6,311 nucleotides of DNA from NCBI GenBank assembly GCA_044359525.1, contig JBIKLY010000122.1, forward strand, positions 1 to 6,311, written 5' to 3'. Both the position numbers and the translations under genes were made by a program. Shown in pieces: positions 6,198-6,311 of the stretch. Numbering within the stretch: position 1 is the first letter of the stretch; every line of letters starts with the position of its first letter. The notes beneath the pieces are model-generated. The model did no database searches, had not been told where the DNA came from, and saw only the letters and a program-made list of their open reading frames with translations. This DNA comes from CAJBIL01 sp044359525. Lineage in GTDB: Bacteria > Pseudomonadota > Gammaproteobacteria > Burkholderiales > Rhodocyclaceae.

Positions 6198-6311
6198 CGC
6201 AGAAGTGGCCTTGTCCAATCGGCTATGAAATCAAGGTATCAGGCCGGCAGCATCGCGTCCATATCAATTCCGGGGGCTCAGGCAGGCAATATGGAGCATC
6301 GGCCATTGCTG
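6198..6311. other. Upstream region of the c-di-GMP gene, no gene identified
   Basis: On the minus strand a TTGATA (plus 6262-6267) matches the -35 consensus at five of six positions, but the nearest -10-like sequence (TGATAC) is about 20 nt away, so the promoter is doubtful. Short open stretches touch the window edge on both strands: a plus-strand ATG at 6291 without a clear SD, and minus-strand frames stopping within about 30 codons. None resembles a known protein end. Confidence 0.35.

Noticed and set aside
6270..6311. Sigma-54 promoter (TGGC..TTGC) upstream of the c-di-GMP gene
   Set aside because: The GG and GC elements are about 15 nt apart instead of the required 10.

Overview
The window looks like chromosomal DNA from a Gram-negative proteobacterium, most likely a betaproteobacterium of the Rhodocyclales type (Dechloromonas/Azonexus-like). 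This is judged from protein resemblance, moderately high GC and the style of the PAS-GGDEF-EAL protein; no marker gene settles the taxon. No insertion sequences, tRNA/rRNA genes, CRISPR arrays or phage genes were seen.

Layout. The first 217 bases are mostly non-coding but structured. On the minus strand they hold three consecutive stem-loops ending in a near-perfect intrinsic terminator, and a possible sigma-E/AlgU-type promoter lies upstream at the right spacing. Together these suggest an unannotated small RNA of about 100 nt, transcribed leftward and divergently from hemB. The loop of its first hairpin exposes a Shine-Dalgarno-complementary sequence. Next comes hemB (+, 218-1237), a complete Mg-type 5-aminolevulinate dehydratase. 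A convergent membrane acyltransferase-3 gene (-, 2396-1239) follows, with its stop codon only one base from the hemB stop. After a 195-bp gap comes a very large gene on the same strand (-, 6197-2592). It encodes a soluble sensor with six PAS domains, a GGDEF domain and an EAL domain. The last 114 bases hold its upstream region and nothing else that can be identified.

How the genes relate. HemB is a housekeeping enzyme of tetrapyrrole synthesis. The PAS-GGDEF-EAL protein should make and/or break cyclic di-GMP in response to cytoplasmic signals, and both catalytic domains keep their key residues. The acyltransferase is a candidate modifier of a surface glycan or lipid. It lies downstream of the c-di-GMP gene on the same strand with no obvious intrinsic terminator between them, so co-transcription is possible but not shown.

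The two points most worth following up are the candidate small RNA beside hemB and the exact 375-bp (125-residue) tandem periodicity of the first four PAS modules. The small RNA's position, promoter type and anti-SD loop recall the Spot 42/ErsA loci beside engB in gammaproteobacteria.
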